DNA of 64,000 nucleotides, from positions 62,001-126,000 of the forward strand of contig NZ_JAKZLF010000004.1 of assembly GCF_022808855.1 (NCBI RefSeq), given 5' to 3'. The stretch comes from Anaeromyxobacter soli (lineage in GTDB: Bacteria; Myxococcota; Myxococcia; Myxococcales; Anaeromyxobacteraceae). Below are positions 1-7,805 of the stretch, piece after piece. The notes under the pieces are model-generated. The model was not told where the DNA came from and searched no databases. It saw nothing but the letters and a program-made list of their open reading frames with translations. Made by a program: the position numbers and the translations under genes. Every line of letters begins with the position of its first letter. Position 1 is the stretch's first letter.

Positions 1-1664
1 AGTACGCGGAGCTCCTGAACGGCACGCTCACCTGCGCGAAGCTCCCCTCCGGCAGCACCGGCTACACCTGCACCACGCTCGGTGAGGCCTGTACGGCGGC
101 GCTGGAGTGCTGCTCGCGCAACTGCCAGGGCGGCACCTGCGCCGCGGCCTACTCCTGCCACGCCCCGGGCGACCTCTGCACGCGCACGGAGGACTGCTGC
201 TCCGGGCTCTGCAGCGCGACGGGCGGAGCCCCGGGCCGCTGCGAGGACGCGCCGGGCGGCTGCACGCAGGACGGCGTGCCCTGCGACAACGACTCGAACT
301 GCTGCACGCGCAAGTGCGTCGACCTCGGCAGCGGCACGCGGGTGTGCCAGCCCGCCGGCGGCTGCCGCATGACGGGCAACTACTGCGACGGCGACGCCTC
401 GTGCTGCAACATCAACCAGCTCGTCGCGCCTTCGCAGGCGATCCACTGCGATCCCGCCGATCACACCTGTGACAACGGCGGATCGTGCAACCCGCCGGGG
501 AACATCTGCGGCGCCTTCGGCGACAACGCCTCCCAGAACTGCTGCGTCCCCGACGGAGCGACCGGGGTGAAGTTCAACGGGAGCGGCAAGCTCGTCTGCA
601 AGCTCGACATGAACAACGTCGCGCGCTGCTTCGGCTCGCCGCCGGGCGGCGGCACCGGGACGAACTGCCCGACGGGCTACGACGGGTCGAACCCGCTCTG
701 CTGCATGGCGCCGGGCGACATCTGCCAGTTCCGCGACCAGTGCTGCGGGTTCGCGCCCTGCGTGCCCGACTCCCAGGGCGTGCTCCGCTGCGCGGACACG
801 AACTCCTGCAAGCCGCGCGGGACGCTCTGCACCGGCACGAGCGACACGAGCTGCTGCGAGGGCACCACCTGCCAGCTCGTCAGCGAGATCGGCTACCTCT
901 GCACCGACACCGCGCCGCCGCCGCCGCAGTGCATCCTGGACGGCGCTTCCTGCACGGCGAACACGACCGGCTGCTGCGGCGGCCCCGGCGCCTGCGTCGC
1001 CGGGACCTGCAACGCGTGCGCGCCGAATGGCAACACCTGCCAGACGGACGGTCAGTGCTGCTCCGGGACGTGTGACGCTGGCGTCTGCCGCACGCCGTGC
1101 CAGGGCACCTCCGCGAGCTGCACCGTCGGCGGCGACTGCTGCTCCGGGCTCTCCTGCGACATCCCGCCGGGCGCGACCGCCGGAACCTGCGGCACGACCG
1201 GTACCCTCTGCGCGGCCACCGGCCAGGCCTGCGCCGCCAGCGCGGACTGCTGCAACACGCCCAGCGAGCAGTGTCTCGGTGGCGTGTGCGCCGTCCCGCC
1301 CCCGAGCTGCTCCGGGGTCGCGCTGCCCTGCGCGACCAACGGCGACTGCTGCACGGGCCTGTCGTGCAACCTGACGACGGGCGCCTGCGAGGCGCCGGTC
1401 TGCGCCAACACGGGCACCTCCTGCAACACGACCTCGGGATGCTGCGCGACCGACGACGTGTGCGCGCTCGCGTCGAACACGGCGCAGCCCTGCACCGACG
1501 GCTCGAGCTGCGTCTGCGTCAAGCCCGCGGTCTGCGCGCCGCTCGGTCAGGCGTGCTCGCCGACGCCGGGCTGCTGCAACGGCGTGTGCGTCAACCAGGC
1601 GAACACGACCCAGCGCTGCGATCCGACGACCGGCATGAACTGCGTCTGCGTGGGAATCGGCTAG
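1..1664 (+). CDS. Cysteine-rich repeat protein, 5' end outside window
   Basis: The reading frame is open from base 3 to a TAG at 1662-1664, giving 553 visible residues; the start lies upstream of the window. The protein is built from about a dozen modules of 30-45 residues of the type C-x(5-6)-C-x(4-6)-CC-x-G-x-C, resembling knottin or Dickkopf-like cysteine clusters, with Pro/Gly linkers. Such proteins are usually secreted and disulfide-bonded in myxobacteria, but no signal peptide can be checked here. Two other cysteine-rich genes in the window (17935-18810 and 34619-35668) have looser but similar clusters. A strong hairpin follows the stop codon. The function is unknown; adhesion or a surface coat role would be speculation. 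Confidence 0.8.
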   Translation, partial: YAELLNGTLTCAKLPSGSTGYTCTTLGEACTAALECCSRNCQGGTCAAAYSCHAPGDLCTRTEDCCSGLCSATGGAPGRCEDAPGGCTQDGVPCDNDSNCCTRKCVDLGSGTRVCQPAGGCRMTGNYCDGDASCCNINQLVAPSQAIHCDPADHTCDNGGSCNPPGNICGAFGDNASQNCCVPDGATGVKFNGSGKLVCKLDMNNVARCFGSPPGGGTGTNCPTGYDGSNPLCCMAPGDICQFRDQCCGFAPCVPDSQGVLRCADTNSCKPRGTLCTGTSDTSCCEGTTCQLVSEIGYLCTDTAPPPPQCILDGASCTANTTGCCGGPGACVAGTCNACAPNGNTCQTDGQCCSGTCDAGVCRTPCQGTSASCTVGGDCCSGLSCDIPPGATAGTCGTTGTLCAATGQACAASADCCNTPSEQCLGGVCAVPPPSCSGVALPCATNGDCCTGLSCNLTTGACEAPVCANTGTSCNTTSGCCATDDVCALASNTAQPCTDGSSCVCVKPAVCAPLGQACSPTPGCCNGVCVNQANTTQRCDPTTGMNCVCVGIG

Positions 1665-1685
1665 CGCCACCAGAAGTCGTCGTAC

Positions 1686-1730
1686 GAACGGCCGCTCGCG
1701 CTCGACGCGCGGGCGGCCGTTCTCTTTCTG
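1686..1730 (+). terminator. Rho-independent terminator after the cysteine-rich gene
   Basis: A perfect 10-bp stem pairs 1686-1695 with 1713-1722 and is followed by a pyrimidine-rich tract (TCTTTCT). It begins 22 nt after the stop codon of the upstream gene. Confidence 0.75.
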
Positions 1731-1787
1731 GAGGTCGCGGTTTCCGGTCCGGCGGGCGGCGATGTCGCGGCGGCGGTCAGAAGTCTC

Positions 1788-1817
1788 GAGGTCGGGGTCG
1801 AGGTCGGGGTCGGGGTC
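1788..1817. repeat. Short tandem repeat, 12-bp unit
   Basis: The unit GAGGTCGGGGTC occurs twice in tandem (1788-1799, 1800-1811), followed by a half unit GGGGTC. It lies between two convergent terminator hairpins, in non-coding DNA. It carries three GGGG runs but no role is evident. Confidence 0.7.
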
Positions 1818-1832
1818 TCGCCCTGAAACGCC

Positions 1833-1867
1833 GACGGCCGCTCCCGCGCGTGCGCGGGGCGGCCGTC
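1833..1867 (-). terminator. Terminator of the cytochrome operon
   Basis: A 9-bp stem (1833-1841 with 1859-1867), extended by further GC pairs, faces the end of the minus-strand pair 2866-1912. On the minus strand it is followed by CGTTTC, a short T tract. Confidence 0.6.
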
Positions 1868-1911
1868 CGTGAGGCTTGAGCCCAGGCCGACGCCTGGCGC
1901 CTGTGGCTGCA

Positions 1912-2160
1912 TCAGGACTGCGGGCGGTCCCCTCCGCCGAGCGCCTCGTCCTCGCCGACGCCCTGGAGGTCGAGCGCGATCGCGAGGAGGTACAGCGCCA
2001 GCGAGGAGGTGCCGAAGAGCTGGCCGAGGCTCATCGCGAGGACGAGCAGCAGCGGCGACGGCCAGAACAGGCCGGCGACCATGAGGCCGAGCGCGACGAG
2101 CGTGAGGACCGCGGAGACGTTGACGAGGCGGCGGACGGTGATCTTCGAGAGTCCGATCAC
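1912..2160 (-). CDS. Small two-helix membrane protein
   Basis: An 82-residue protein with two hydrophobic stretches, roughly residues 14-32 and 35-65, separated by a Trp-Pro-Ser-Pro turn. The C-terminal tail is acidic and glycine-rich. The ATG lies 4 nt after the stop of the NapC/NirT-type cytochrome gene, so the two are almost certainly co-transcribed and probably translationally coupled. I do not recognise the family. Its position suggests a partner subunit or assembly factor for the membrane cytochrome, but this rests on context only. Confidence 0.6.
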   Translation of the reverse strand: MIGLSKITVRRLVNVSAVLTLVALGLMVAGLFWPSPLLLVLAMSLGQLFGTSSLALYLLAIALDLQGVGEDEALGGGDRPQS

Positions 2161-2164
2161 GGCG

Positions 2165-2866
2165 CTACTCCTTCTTCTCGCCGGCGGCGGACGCCGTGGG
2201 CGCGCGGCCGTTGCCGCCGTGGTTGAACGAGCGCGGGTGGACCTGGGCGCCGCCGTGGCAGTCGATGCAGCCCGCGTCGCCCTTGCGGAGGTCCTCGATC
2301 ATCCCGGCGTGCTCCTCGCGAGCGAGCCAGTTCGGCGCGGTCGTCGAGTGGCAGCGGGTGCAGCTCCCGTTCTTGAACGGCTTGTAGAGGTGGATGCGCG
2401 GCCCCTTCTCGCCGTAGGGGCCCGAGCTCGCGTACTCGGTGATGTAATAGTAGAGGTGCTTGAGCCCGTTCAGCTTGGTCGTCATCGCGCCGAACAGGGC
2501 GTAGTCGGCGTGGCACGTGTAGCAGCTCTCGCCGCCGAAGGTCGCGTTGCGGCTGTGGATCGCCGCGAGGCTGTTCGACCTCGGGTCCGCCGCGTCCTCG
2601 GTGTACGGGAGCATCACGTGGCAGGAGCTACAGAACTCGCGCTTCAGCGTGTACTCGAACCCGGAGACGTTGCCGGTGAGCGCGACGCCGATCGGCATCA
2701 CGCCGAGCCCGAAGAGCAGCAGCACCTTCGTGAGCCGCCCGAGCGGCGGCCGCTTCACGAGGTACCAGATGATGATGAGGGCGGCGATGGCGGCGGCCGC
2801 GACCGCCGTCAGCTTGAGGAGCTGCTCGAGCGAGTTGATCTCTTGCACGGTCGGTTTTGCTACCAT
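2165..2866 (-). CDS. NapC/NirT/NrfH-family tetraheme cytochrome c
   Basis: A 233-residue protein with two N-terminal hydrophobic segments (about residues 18-37 and 46-65) and then four heme-binding CxxCH motifs: CSSCH at 79-83, CYTCH at 115-119, CTRCH at 169-173 and CIDCH at 200-204. Proteins of this family take electrons from menaquinol and pass them to periplasmic reductases such as NrfA or NapAB. Most members have a single membrane anchor, so the extra first helix is slightly unusual. No terminal reductase gene is adjacent; only a small membrane protein follows. A Gly/Pro-rich tail of about 25 residues ends the protein. The start is the first ATG; a GGA lies about 8 nt upstream but the ribosome site is weak. 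Confidence 0.85.
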   Translation of the reverse strand: MVAKPTVQEINSLEQLLKLTAVAAAAIAALIIIWYLVKRPPLGRLTKVLLLFGLGVMPIGVALTGNVSGFEYTLKREFCSSCHVMLPYTEDAADPRSNSLAAIHSRNATFGGESCYTCHADYALFGAMTTKLNGLKHLYYYITEYASSGPYGEKGPRIHLYKPFKNGSCTRCHSTTAPNWLAREEHAGMIEDLRKGDAGCIDCHGGAQVHPRSFNHGGNGRAPTASAAGEKKE

Positions 2867-2994
2867 GTGGGTCCGGGCACTTCAAGGCGGAACCGCGTCA
2901 TTTTGCCGCGCCTGCGAGGAGTCCCCCCTCCCGCCCCGGCCCCGGGTGCCGTTCCGGAGAGGATCGCGCGCGATCACGCAGCGCCGCGAACTCC

Positions 2995-3023
2995 TTGCCT
3001 TTCCGCCCCACCTGCACTAGATA
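2995..3023 (+). promoter_or_regulatory. Sigma70-type promoter of tRNA-Arg
   Basis: A -35 box TTGCCT (2995-3000) and a -10 box TAGATA (3018-3023) are separated by 17 bp. Initiation is expected near 3030, a few bases before the mature tRNA start at 3037. Confidence 0.7.
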
Positions 3024-3036
3024 CGGCGGCTCGCAA

Positions 3037-3113
3037 GCGCGGTTAGCTCAGCTGGATAGAGCGTCGGCCTCCGGAGCCGAAGGCCACAGGTTCGAATCCT
3101 GTACCGCGCGCCA
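3037..3113 (+). tRNA. tRNA-Arg (anticodon CCG)
   Basis: The cloverleaf is complete over 77 nt. The acceptor stem pairs GCGCGGT (3037-3043) with ACCGCGC (3103-3109), the discriminator base is G3110, and the CCA end is encoded at 3111-3113. The D stem is GCTC/GAGC. The anticodon stem is 3064-3068 with 3076-3080, and loop 3069-3075 carries CCG at 3071-3073, which reads the Arg codon CGG. The T arm contains GGTTCGAATCC. Confidence 0.97.
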
Positions 3114-3117
3114 CTCA

Positions 3118-3168
3118 GAGAGGCCCGTCCCAGCGGCATTCATGCCCGGGGACGGGCCTCTCGCTTTC
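3118..3168 (+). terminator. Strong hairpin between tRNA-Arg and the convergent gene
   Basis: A perfect 13-bp stem pairs 3118-3130 with 3150-3162, followed by GCTTTC. It starts 5 nt after the tRNA CCA and ends 9 nt before the stop codon of the minus-strand gene at 3178, so it may serve both directions. Confidence 0.8.
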
Positions 3169-3177
3169 GAGGGAGCG

Positions 3178-4245
3178 TCAGTCCGCCGGCGTGCCCTGCT
3201 CCGCCACGGCAGGCACGCGCGTCGCGACCTCTCCGCCCTCGAGCGCAGCGGGGAGCGCCTCCGTGGCGACGGCCGCCGCGGTCGCTTCGTCCGCCTCTTC
3301 GGGCGCCGGCTCCGTGGCCTCGCGCGACGGCACGGGGGCCTCGACGAGGGCATCGAAGACGGCGTCGAACGGGTCCTCCACCGTACCGGCGGCGGGCTCC
3401 CCGGAGGCCTCGGCCTCCTCGGCCGCGGTGCTGCTGTCCTCGGGGCGAGAAGCGGCGAGCTCGGCAGGGCGAGCCGCCTCGCGCGTCGCCGCCGCGGCGA
3501 CTGGAGCGGATTCGCGGGACCCGGCGCTCGCCCCGTCGCGGCGCGGCGTGGGCTGCGACCGCCCCGCGCTGCCCGGGGTCGGCGCGGGCGAGGCGGGCGC
3601 CGGCAGCGCACGAGCCTCGGCGGCCGCGATCGTCGGTGCGCCGCCTCCGGCCACGACCGCCAGCGCCGCCACGGGCTCCCGGCTCGCCGCCGGGGTCCTG
3701 GCGGGCGCGGCCCCGGCCGCGAGGGCCGTCGACAGGGCGGCGACCGTCGCCGCCGCCACCAGGGCGCCGCCCGCGGTGGACGCGGCGAGGGTCGCGCGGG
3801 GGTGCGCGCGAGCGACGAGCCAGGCGCGCAGCCCCAGGGCCACGACGGCGCCGCGGGAGGAACCCTCGGTGATCAAGCGCCACGCGGCGGCGCCGAACGG
3901 CACGGGAGCCGGCGGGACCGGAGCGTCCGCCTCCTCCGGGGGCGCGTCGGGGTCGCGCTGCGCGAGGCGCGGCGGCTCGACCGAGTCGTCGGAGAGGGGC
4001 TCCACCCACGGCGCATCCTCCGAGACGCTCGGTGGAAGCGGAGGTCCGATGGCGATCCACGTCATCCGCTCCATGGCGAGCGGCGACCGCGGCGGGCTGG
4101 ATTCCGGCGGCTCGGCGATGGTCGGGTCGAACGAGAGCACGAAGGTGCTGTGCCCGCACCTGCACGGCACCTGATAGACGCAGCCCGCCACGGGCTCGCT
4201 CGACGTCGCGAAGCGCTCGCCGCAGCGATGACAGGAAAATCGCAT
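3178..4245 (-). CDS. Hypothetical protein with N-terminal zinc ribbon and one membrane segment
   Basis: A 355-residue protein. The first 35 residues hold a CxxC plus CxC pattern (C5, C8 and later VPCRCG) typical of a small zinc ribbon. A long Pro/Ala/Glu-rich segment follows, then a single hydrophobic stretch near residues 150-180 and a low-complexity acidic, Ala-rich C-terminal half. The ATG at 4245 is preferred to the ATG at 4257 because GGGGG sits 6 nt upstream of it. Similar architectures in myxobacteria (zinc ribbon, disordered linker, one helix) are mostly uncharacterised. The gene stands alone between two terminators. No function is proposed. Confidence 0.65.
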   Translation of the reverse strand: MRFSCHRCGERFATSSEPVAGCVYQVPCRCGHSTFVLSFDPTIAEPPESSPPRSPLAMERMTWIAIGPPLPPSVSEDAPWVEPLSDDSVEPPRLAQRDPDAPPEEADAPVPPAPVPFGAAAWRLITEGSSRGAVVALGLRAWLVARAHPRATLAASTAGGALVAAATVAALSTALAAGAAPARTPAASREPVAALAVVAGGGAPTIAAAEARALPAPASPAPTPGSAGRSQPTPRRDGASAGSRESAPVAAAATREAARPAELAASRPEDSSTAAEEAEASGEPAAGTVEDPFDAVFDALVEAPVPSREATEPAPEEADEATAAAVATEALPAALEGGEVATRVPAVAEQGTPAD

Positions 4246-4447
4246 GACAGCCCCCATGCGAGCGCCCGATCCATATCCCGCTCACCGGAGCTTCGAGCGA
4301 TGGCCTGCCCGGTCGCTTGCCTCGCGCACGGTGTGTGCGGAGTCGTGCGCTGGCCGCTCCCTTCACGGGGTTCACCCTCGAAGGCTGCTCGACAGGCCCC
4401 GGGTGAACGCACCGAAAGTGACGGCCCCGCAGGACGCCGGGCGCGAG

Positions 4448-4480
4448 AAGGGCCGGCCCGGAGCACCCGGACCGGCCCTT
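4448..4480 (-). terminator. Hairpin downstream of the ResB-CcsA gene
   Basis: A 9-bp stem pairs 4448-4456 with 4472-4480, 26 nt after the minus-strand stop codon at 4506. There is no T tract, so termination efficiency is uncertain. Confidence 0.5.
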
Positions 4481-4505
4481 GGACGAGGCGAGGCTGGCGA
4501 GCGGC

Positions 4506-6875
4506 TCAGGCCGCCGTGGACGTCCCGAGCGCCTGCTCCTGCTTGCGGTGCGCGAGGAAGCCCCAGGTCACGAACGCCGCCTCGGCGAGCGCGACGATGA
4601 TCATCCAGTTCACCACCGGAGAATCGCCCATGCCGTACGAGTGCAGGCCCGTGCCGAGCACGAAGTTCACGCCCAGGTAGGTCATGAGGATCGTCTGGAA
4701 GGCGATGATGGAGAGCGCCGCCACGCCGAACTGGCCGATGAGCTTGTCGAAGCGCCCGTGGACGATCGCCATGTACGCGAGGAACGCGACGAGCGACCAG
4801 ACCTCCTTCGGATCCCATCCCCAGTAGCGGCCCCACGACGACGCCGCCCAGACCGAGCCGGTGAGGATGCCGGCGATGAGCAGGATCGAGCCGACCAGCA
4901 TGTACCAGTAGTTGAGGTCGGACATGCGGACGGTGAGATCCGTCCGGCGCGGCGCGAAGATCGTGAAGCCGATCTGCATGTGCGCGATGACGACGCCGAG
5001 CGCGAGCACCGAGTAGCCGATCATGATGATCGGCACGTGGATGGCGAGCCACGGCGTGCCGGAGAGCACCGGCGGCATCGGGTGGATGAAGCGGTCGATG
5101 GGCAGGAGGTCCGTGAGCCCCATCGTGAGCGCCGCCATCGCGTTGGCGTTCAGGACGACGAGGCGGTTCCGCAGCACCGGGAGCGCCACCACCGCGAAGA
5201 GCCCGACGCCCCACGCGAGGAACAAGAGCGACTCGTACATGTTGGACGCCGGGATGCGCCCGGCGACCGCCCAGCGCATCGCGATGCCCCAGGTCATCAC
5301 CGCGAAGCCGCCCAGGAGGCCGGCGAACGCGAGGCCTTCGAGGAGCTTCGACTTGCGGTTCCAGGCGACGAGCGAGACCACCAGCGCGCCCAGGAGGATG
5401 ATCCAGGCGACGCGCGTCGCGCGGACCTTCTTGTAGAGGATCTCCCGGTCGATCGCCTGCGGCGACGGCCAGCCGTCGAGGCGCGGCCCGGTGGAGAGCG
5501 CGACCAGGTCGTCGACGGTGCTCATCGGCTGCGGCACGCCCCAGCGCGCGCGGGGCTTGCCCGCCACGGGGATGGCCCGGAGCTTGTCCTTCTCGAGGAA
5601 GCCCTGCATCCAGACGAGCCGCTCCTCGAGCTTCTCCGCCTGCGCGAGCACGCCCGTGCGCGGCCGGTCGGACATCGCCGCCTGCCGCGCCTGCTGCATG
5701 ATGCCGAGGACGCGCTGGCTCGAGACGAGCTGCGCGAAGGAGGCGTACTTCGTGCCGCCCGGGAGCCCCACCGCGACCGCGAGCTCGGGGCTGCCGAGCT
5801 GGACGAGGGGCGTGTTCGCCGCGCGCATCGGGTCGAAGAGCCACTGCGCGACGGTGACGACCGGGTCCTCGCCGTTCCAGGTGTACGAGCCGGTCACGTT
5901 CCAGACCGCCTCGCGGGCGAGCGTGTCGAGCGGCATGGTCCGCCCGTCGTGCTGGACCGGCAGCCGGCGCATCGCGTCGACCTTGGCCCAGCCGTCCATC
6001 GCCGCGGGCGCGGGCGCGGGCGCCTGCGCCGAGCCGGCCGAGGCGAAGAGCGCGAGCGCGATCGCAGCGGCGGTCTTCCCGGCGCGGCCCGAGGGGCGCG
6101 CGCTGCCGGCGTCGTCGCCCGCGAGCATGCGCTCGAGCTGACCGCGCTTCTTCGCCTCCGCCATGCGGGTGCCGAGCACGACGATCATGCCGAGCACGAG
6201 GAACGCGTAGCCGACGAAGACCAGGTTCTGGCCCGGGTCCTTCGAGACGGAGAGGACCGTCGCCTCCCGGGTGACCTCGTTCGTCTGCGGGTCGCGATCC
6301 TGCTGGTAGCTCGACTGGAAGAGGCTGTACCCGCGGTAGTGCAGCGGGTGGTTCATCCAGACCTCGGCCGCGAACGTCTCCTTGGTCTCACGGTCGGTGA
6401 CGTGGATGCGGCTGCGGAACTGCGAGGGCCGCATCGTCCCGGGGTAGTTCTCGACCTCGAAGTCGTCGAGCTTCACCAGGAACGGGAGCTCGTGCGCCGC
6501 CGAAGGCTGCCCGTTCGCGTCGAGGGCGGCGATCTCGCCGGCGCTCTGCCCCTCCCACAGCCCGAGCTGCCCCTCGGTCTTGAAGAAGTAGGTGAGCCCC
6601 GCGCCGAGGAAGATGACGATGATCGACGTGTGGGTGATGAGGTAGCCGATGCGCTGCTTGCCCCAGGGCGCGAGCGACAGGATCGACGCGATGAGGTTCA
6701 CCGCGAACAGGCCCTGCAGCGCGAGGAACCACCAGGCGTAATAGACGGTCCGCGCCGCCACGGGCGCGCCCCTCGACGACTCGATGATCGTCCCCGCCGC
6801 GAGCCCGATGAGCAGCAGCACGAGCAGGATCACGGCGAGCTTCAGGGATGCGAGCTGGTTCAGGAGCCTCTTCAT
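4506..6875 (-). CDS. ccsBA: ResB-CcsA fusion, cytochrome c biogenesis (System II)
   Basis: A 789-residue multi-pass membrane protein. The N-terminal third is ResB/CcsB-like: three helices, a large periplasmic domain and a fourth helix near residue 230. A Pro/Ala-rich linker leads to a CcsA/CcmC-type half with several helices and the heme-handling tryptophan-rich motif WGRYWGWDPKEVW near residues 679-692. Conserved His residues flank this motif. System II fusions transport heme and attach it to apocytochromes c outside the membrane, which fits the tetraheme cytochrome nearby. The ATG at 6875 is chosen because GGAGGG lies 9 nt upstream and the product begins with the expected helix; an upstream open extension is low-complexity and unlikely to be translated. 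Confidence 0.9.
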   Translation of the reverse strand: MKRLLNQLASLKLAVILLVLLLIGLAAGTIIESSRGAPVAARTVYYAWWFLALQGLFAVNLIASILSLAPWGKQRIGYLITHTSIIVIFLGAGLTYFFKTEGQLGLWEGQSAGEIAALDANGQPSAAHELPFLVKLDDFEVENYPGTMRPSQFRSRIHVTDRETKETFAAEVWMNHPLHYRGYSLFQSSYQQDRDPQTNEVTREATVLSVSKDPGQNLVFVGYAFLVLGMIVVLGTRMAEAKKRGQLERMLAGDDAGSARPSGRAGKTAAAIALALFASAGSAQAPAPAPAAMDGWAKVDAMRRLPVQHDGRTMPLDTLAREAVWNVTGSYTWNGEDPVVTVAQWLFDPMRAANTPLVQLGSPELAVAVGLPGGTKYASFAQLVSSQRVLGIMQQARQAAMSDRPRTGVLAQAEKLEERLVWMQGFLEKDKLRAIPVAGKPRARWGVPQPMSTVDDLVALSTGPRLDGWPSPQAIDREILYKKVRATRVAWIILLGALVVSLVAWNRKSKLLEGLAFAGLLGGFAVMTWGIAMRWAVAGRIPASNMYESLLFLAWGVGLFAVVALPVLRNRLVVLNANAMAALTMGLTDLLPIDRFIHPMPPVLSGTPWLAIHVPIIMIGYSVLALGVVIAHMQIGFTIFAPRRTDLTVRMSDLNYWYMLVGSILLIAGILTGSVWAASSWGRYWGWDPKEVWSLVAFLAYMAIVHGRFDKLIGQFGVAALSIIAFQTILMTYLGVNFVLGTGLHSYGMGDSPVVNWMIIVALAEAAFVTWGFLAHRKQEQALGTSTAA

Positions 6876-6895
6876 CGACGCGAACCCTCCGAAAC

Positions 6896-6955
6896 GATCC
6901 GGCGACACGCCGGATCTCCCGCCGGAAGCGGGCGACCCGAACATCGGGTTGGGCC
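6896..6955 (-). promoter_or_regulatory. Tandem hairpins in the ccsBA leader
   Basis: Three stem-loops follow one another immediately before the ribosome-binding site. The first is a perfect 9-bp stem (6896-6904 with 6908-6916, 3-nt loop) ending 6 nt from GGAGGG at 6885-6890. Then come a CCCGC/GCGGG stem and a CCCGA/TCGGG stem. They could affect mRNA stability or ribosome access. There is no match to a riboswitch that I recognise. Confidence 0.4.
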
Positions 6956-6959
6956 CCAC

Positions 6960-7805
6960 AGGTGAGCCCAGGCCATCGCGGCACGGCCGCGACGGCCACG
7001 TGGCGTCCCTGCCATCTTCGGGCCACCGGCAGAACGCCGGGATCGCTAGGAATAATCCGCGCGGGAGCGGTCGCCGGGACGCTCGCCCGCTGCGGCTCCC
7101 TGCCGCGTCCCCGCCCCCAGGAGCACCATGCCTCGCCCGGGATCTCGCGGTCTTGCGTGAGATCAGCTGCGCTGGACCGGTCCTCGCGGAGCAGGAGCCC
7201 GGAGAGTCCGGAGGCTCGGACCTGCCGAGGATCTCGGTGCGCGCGCCGTCCACTTTCCGCGGACTCCGCGCAGGTTATGCGCGAGTGCGCCGCAGGTGCG
7301 CGGATTCTCGCCGCGCCCTCCCCTCGCGTCGCCACGCCCAGCGAACCGGGCTGGCCGCCCCGCCTCGCGAGGAGCCAGGCGGCTCCTCACGGCGGTCGCG
7401 ACGGCACCGGCGCTGTACCGTCCCCCTGCCCTCCCGCGCGGCGGGAGCAAAGGGAGGGGAGCCCCGGCGGCGAAGGAGGACAGGGGGCCAGCACGGGCCG
7501 CGCCCCTCGAGGCGACGGCCGCTCGCCCTGGACGCAGGATCCCGCTCGCACGGCGGACGCGCCTGGCGCGCACGTCGGCCGCGACATCGTCCGCCGCCGC
7601 GGGAGTCCTCCACGTGAGGGTTCCCATCTAGCTTGGGGATCCCCGCGGCGTTCGGCCACGCGCGCGCGGCGCGCCCGTCGCCCGTCAGCGGGCCTCACGA
7701 ACGGCGCGGGCCGCGCCTCTCGCGAGGGCGGCCCGCCGCACGGTGTCGAGGTGCGAGGCGCGTGCGCGAGAGCGAGCTCCCGCGCACCGCCCGTCCGTCA
7801 CGAGG
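6960..7805. other. Long intergenic region without a convincing gene
   Basis: About 850 bp separate ccsBA from the stop codon of the NfnAB-like fusion. The open frames here encode Arg/Ala/Pro-rich low-complexity strings on both strands and lack ribosome sites, so I treat them as non-coding. A 9-bp stem (7706-7714 with 7728-7736) may terminate transcription from the fusion gene. A GGGGATCCCC palindrome occurs near 7637. The ccsBA promoter should lie here, but no clear boxes were found. Confidence 0.5.

Noticed and set aside
1788-1817. Start of a CRISPR array
   Set aside because: The units are only 12 bp, directly adjacent and without spacers.
2867-2878. Third copy of the 12-mer GCCCGGACCCAC found in the RHS leaders, directly before the NapC/NirT start
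   Set aside because: Flanking bases do not match the leaders, and a GC-rich 12-mer can recur by chance in this genome.
7163-7627. A 154-codon minus-strand frame in the gap after ccsBA
   Set aside because: Low-complexity Arg/Ala/Gly composition, no ribosome site, and overlapping frames of similar length in every direction.
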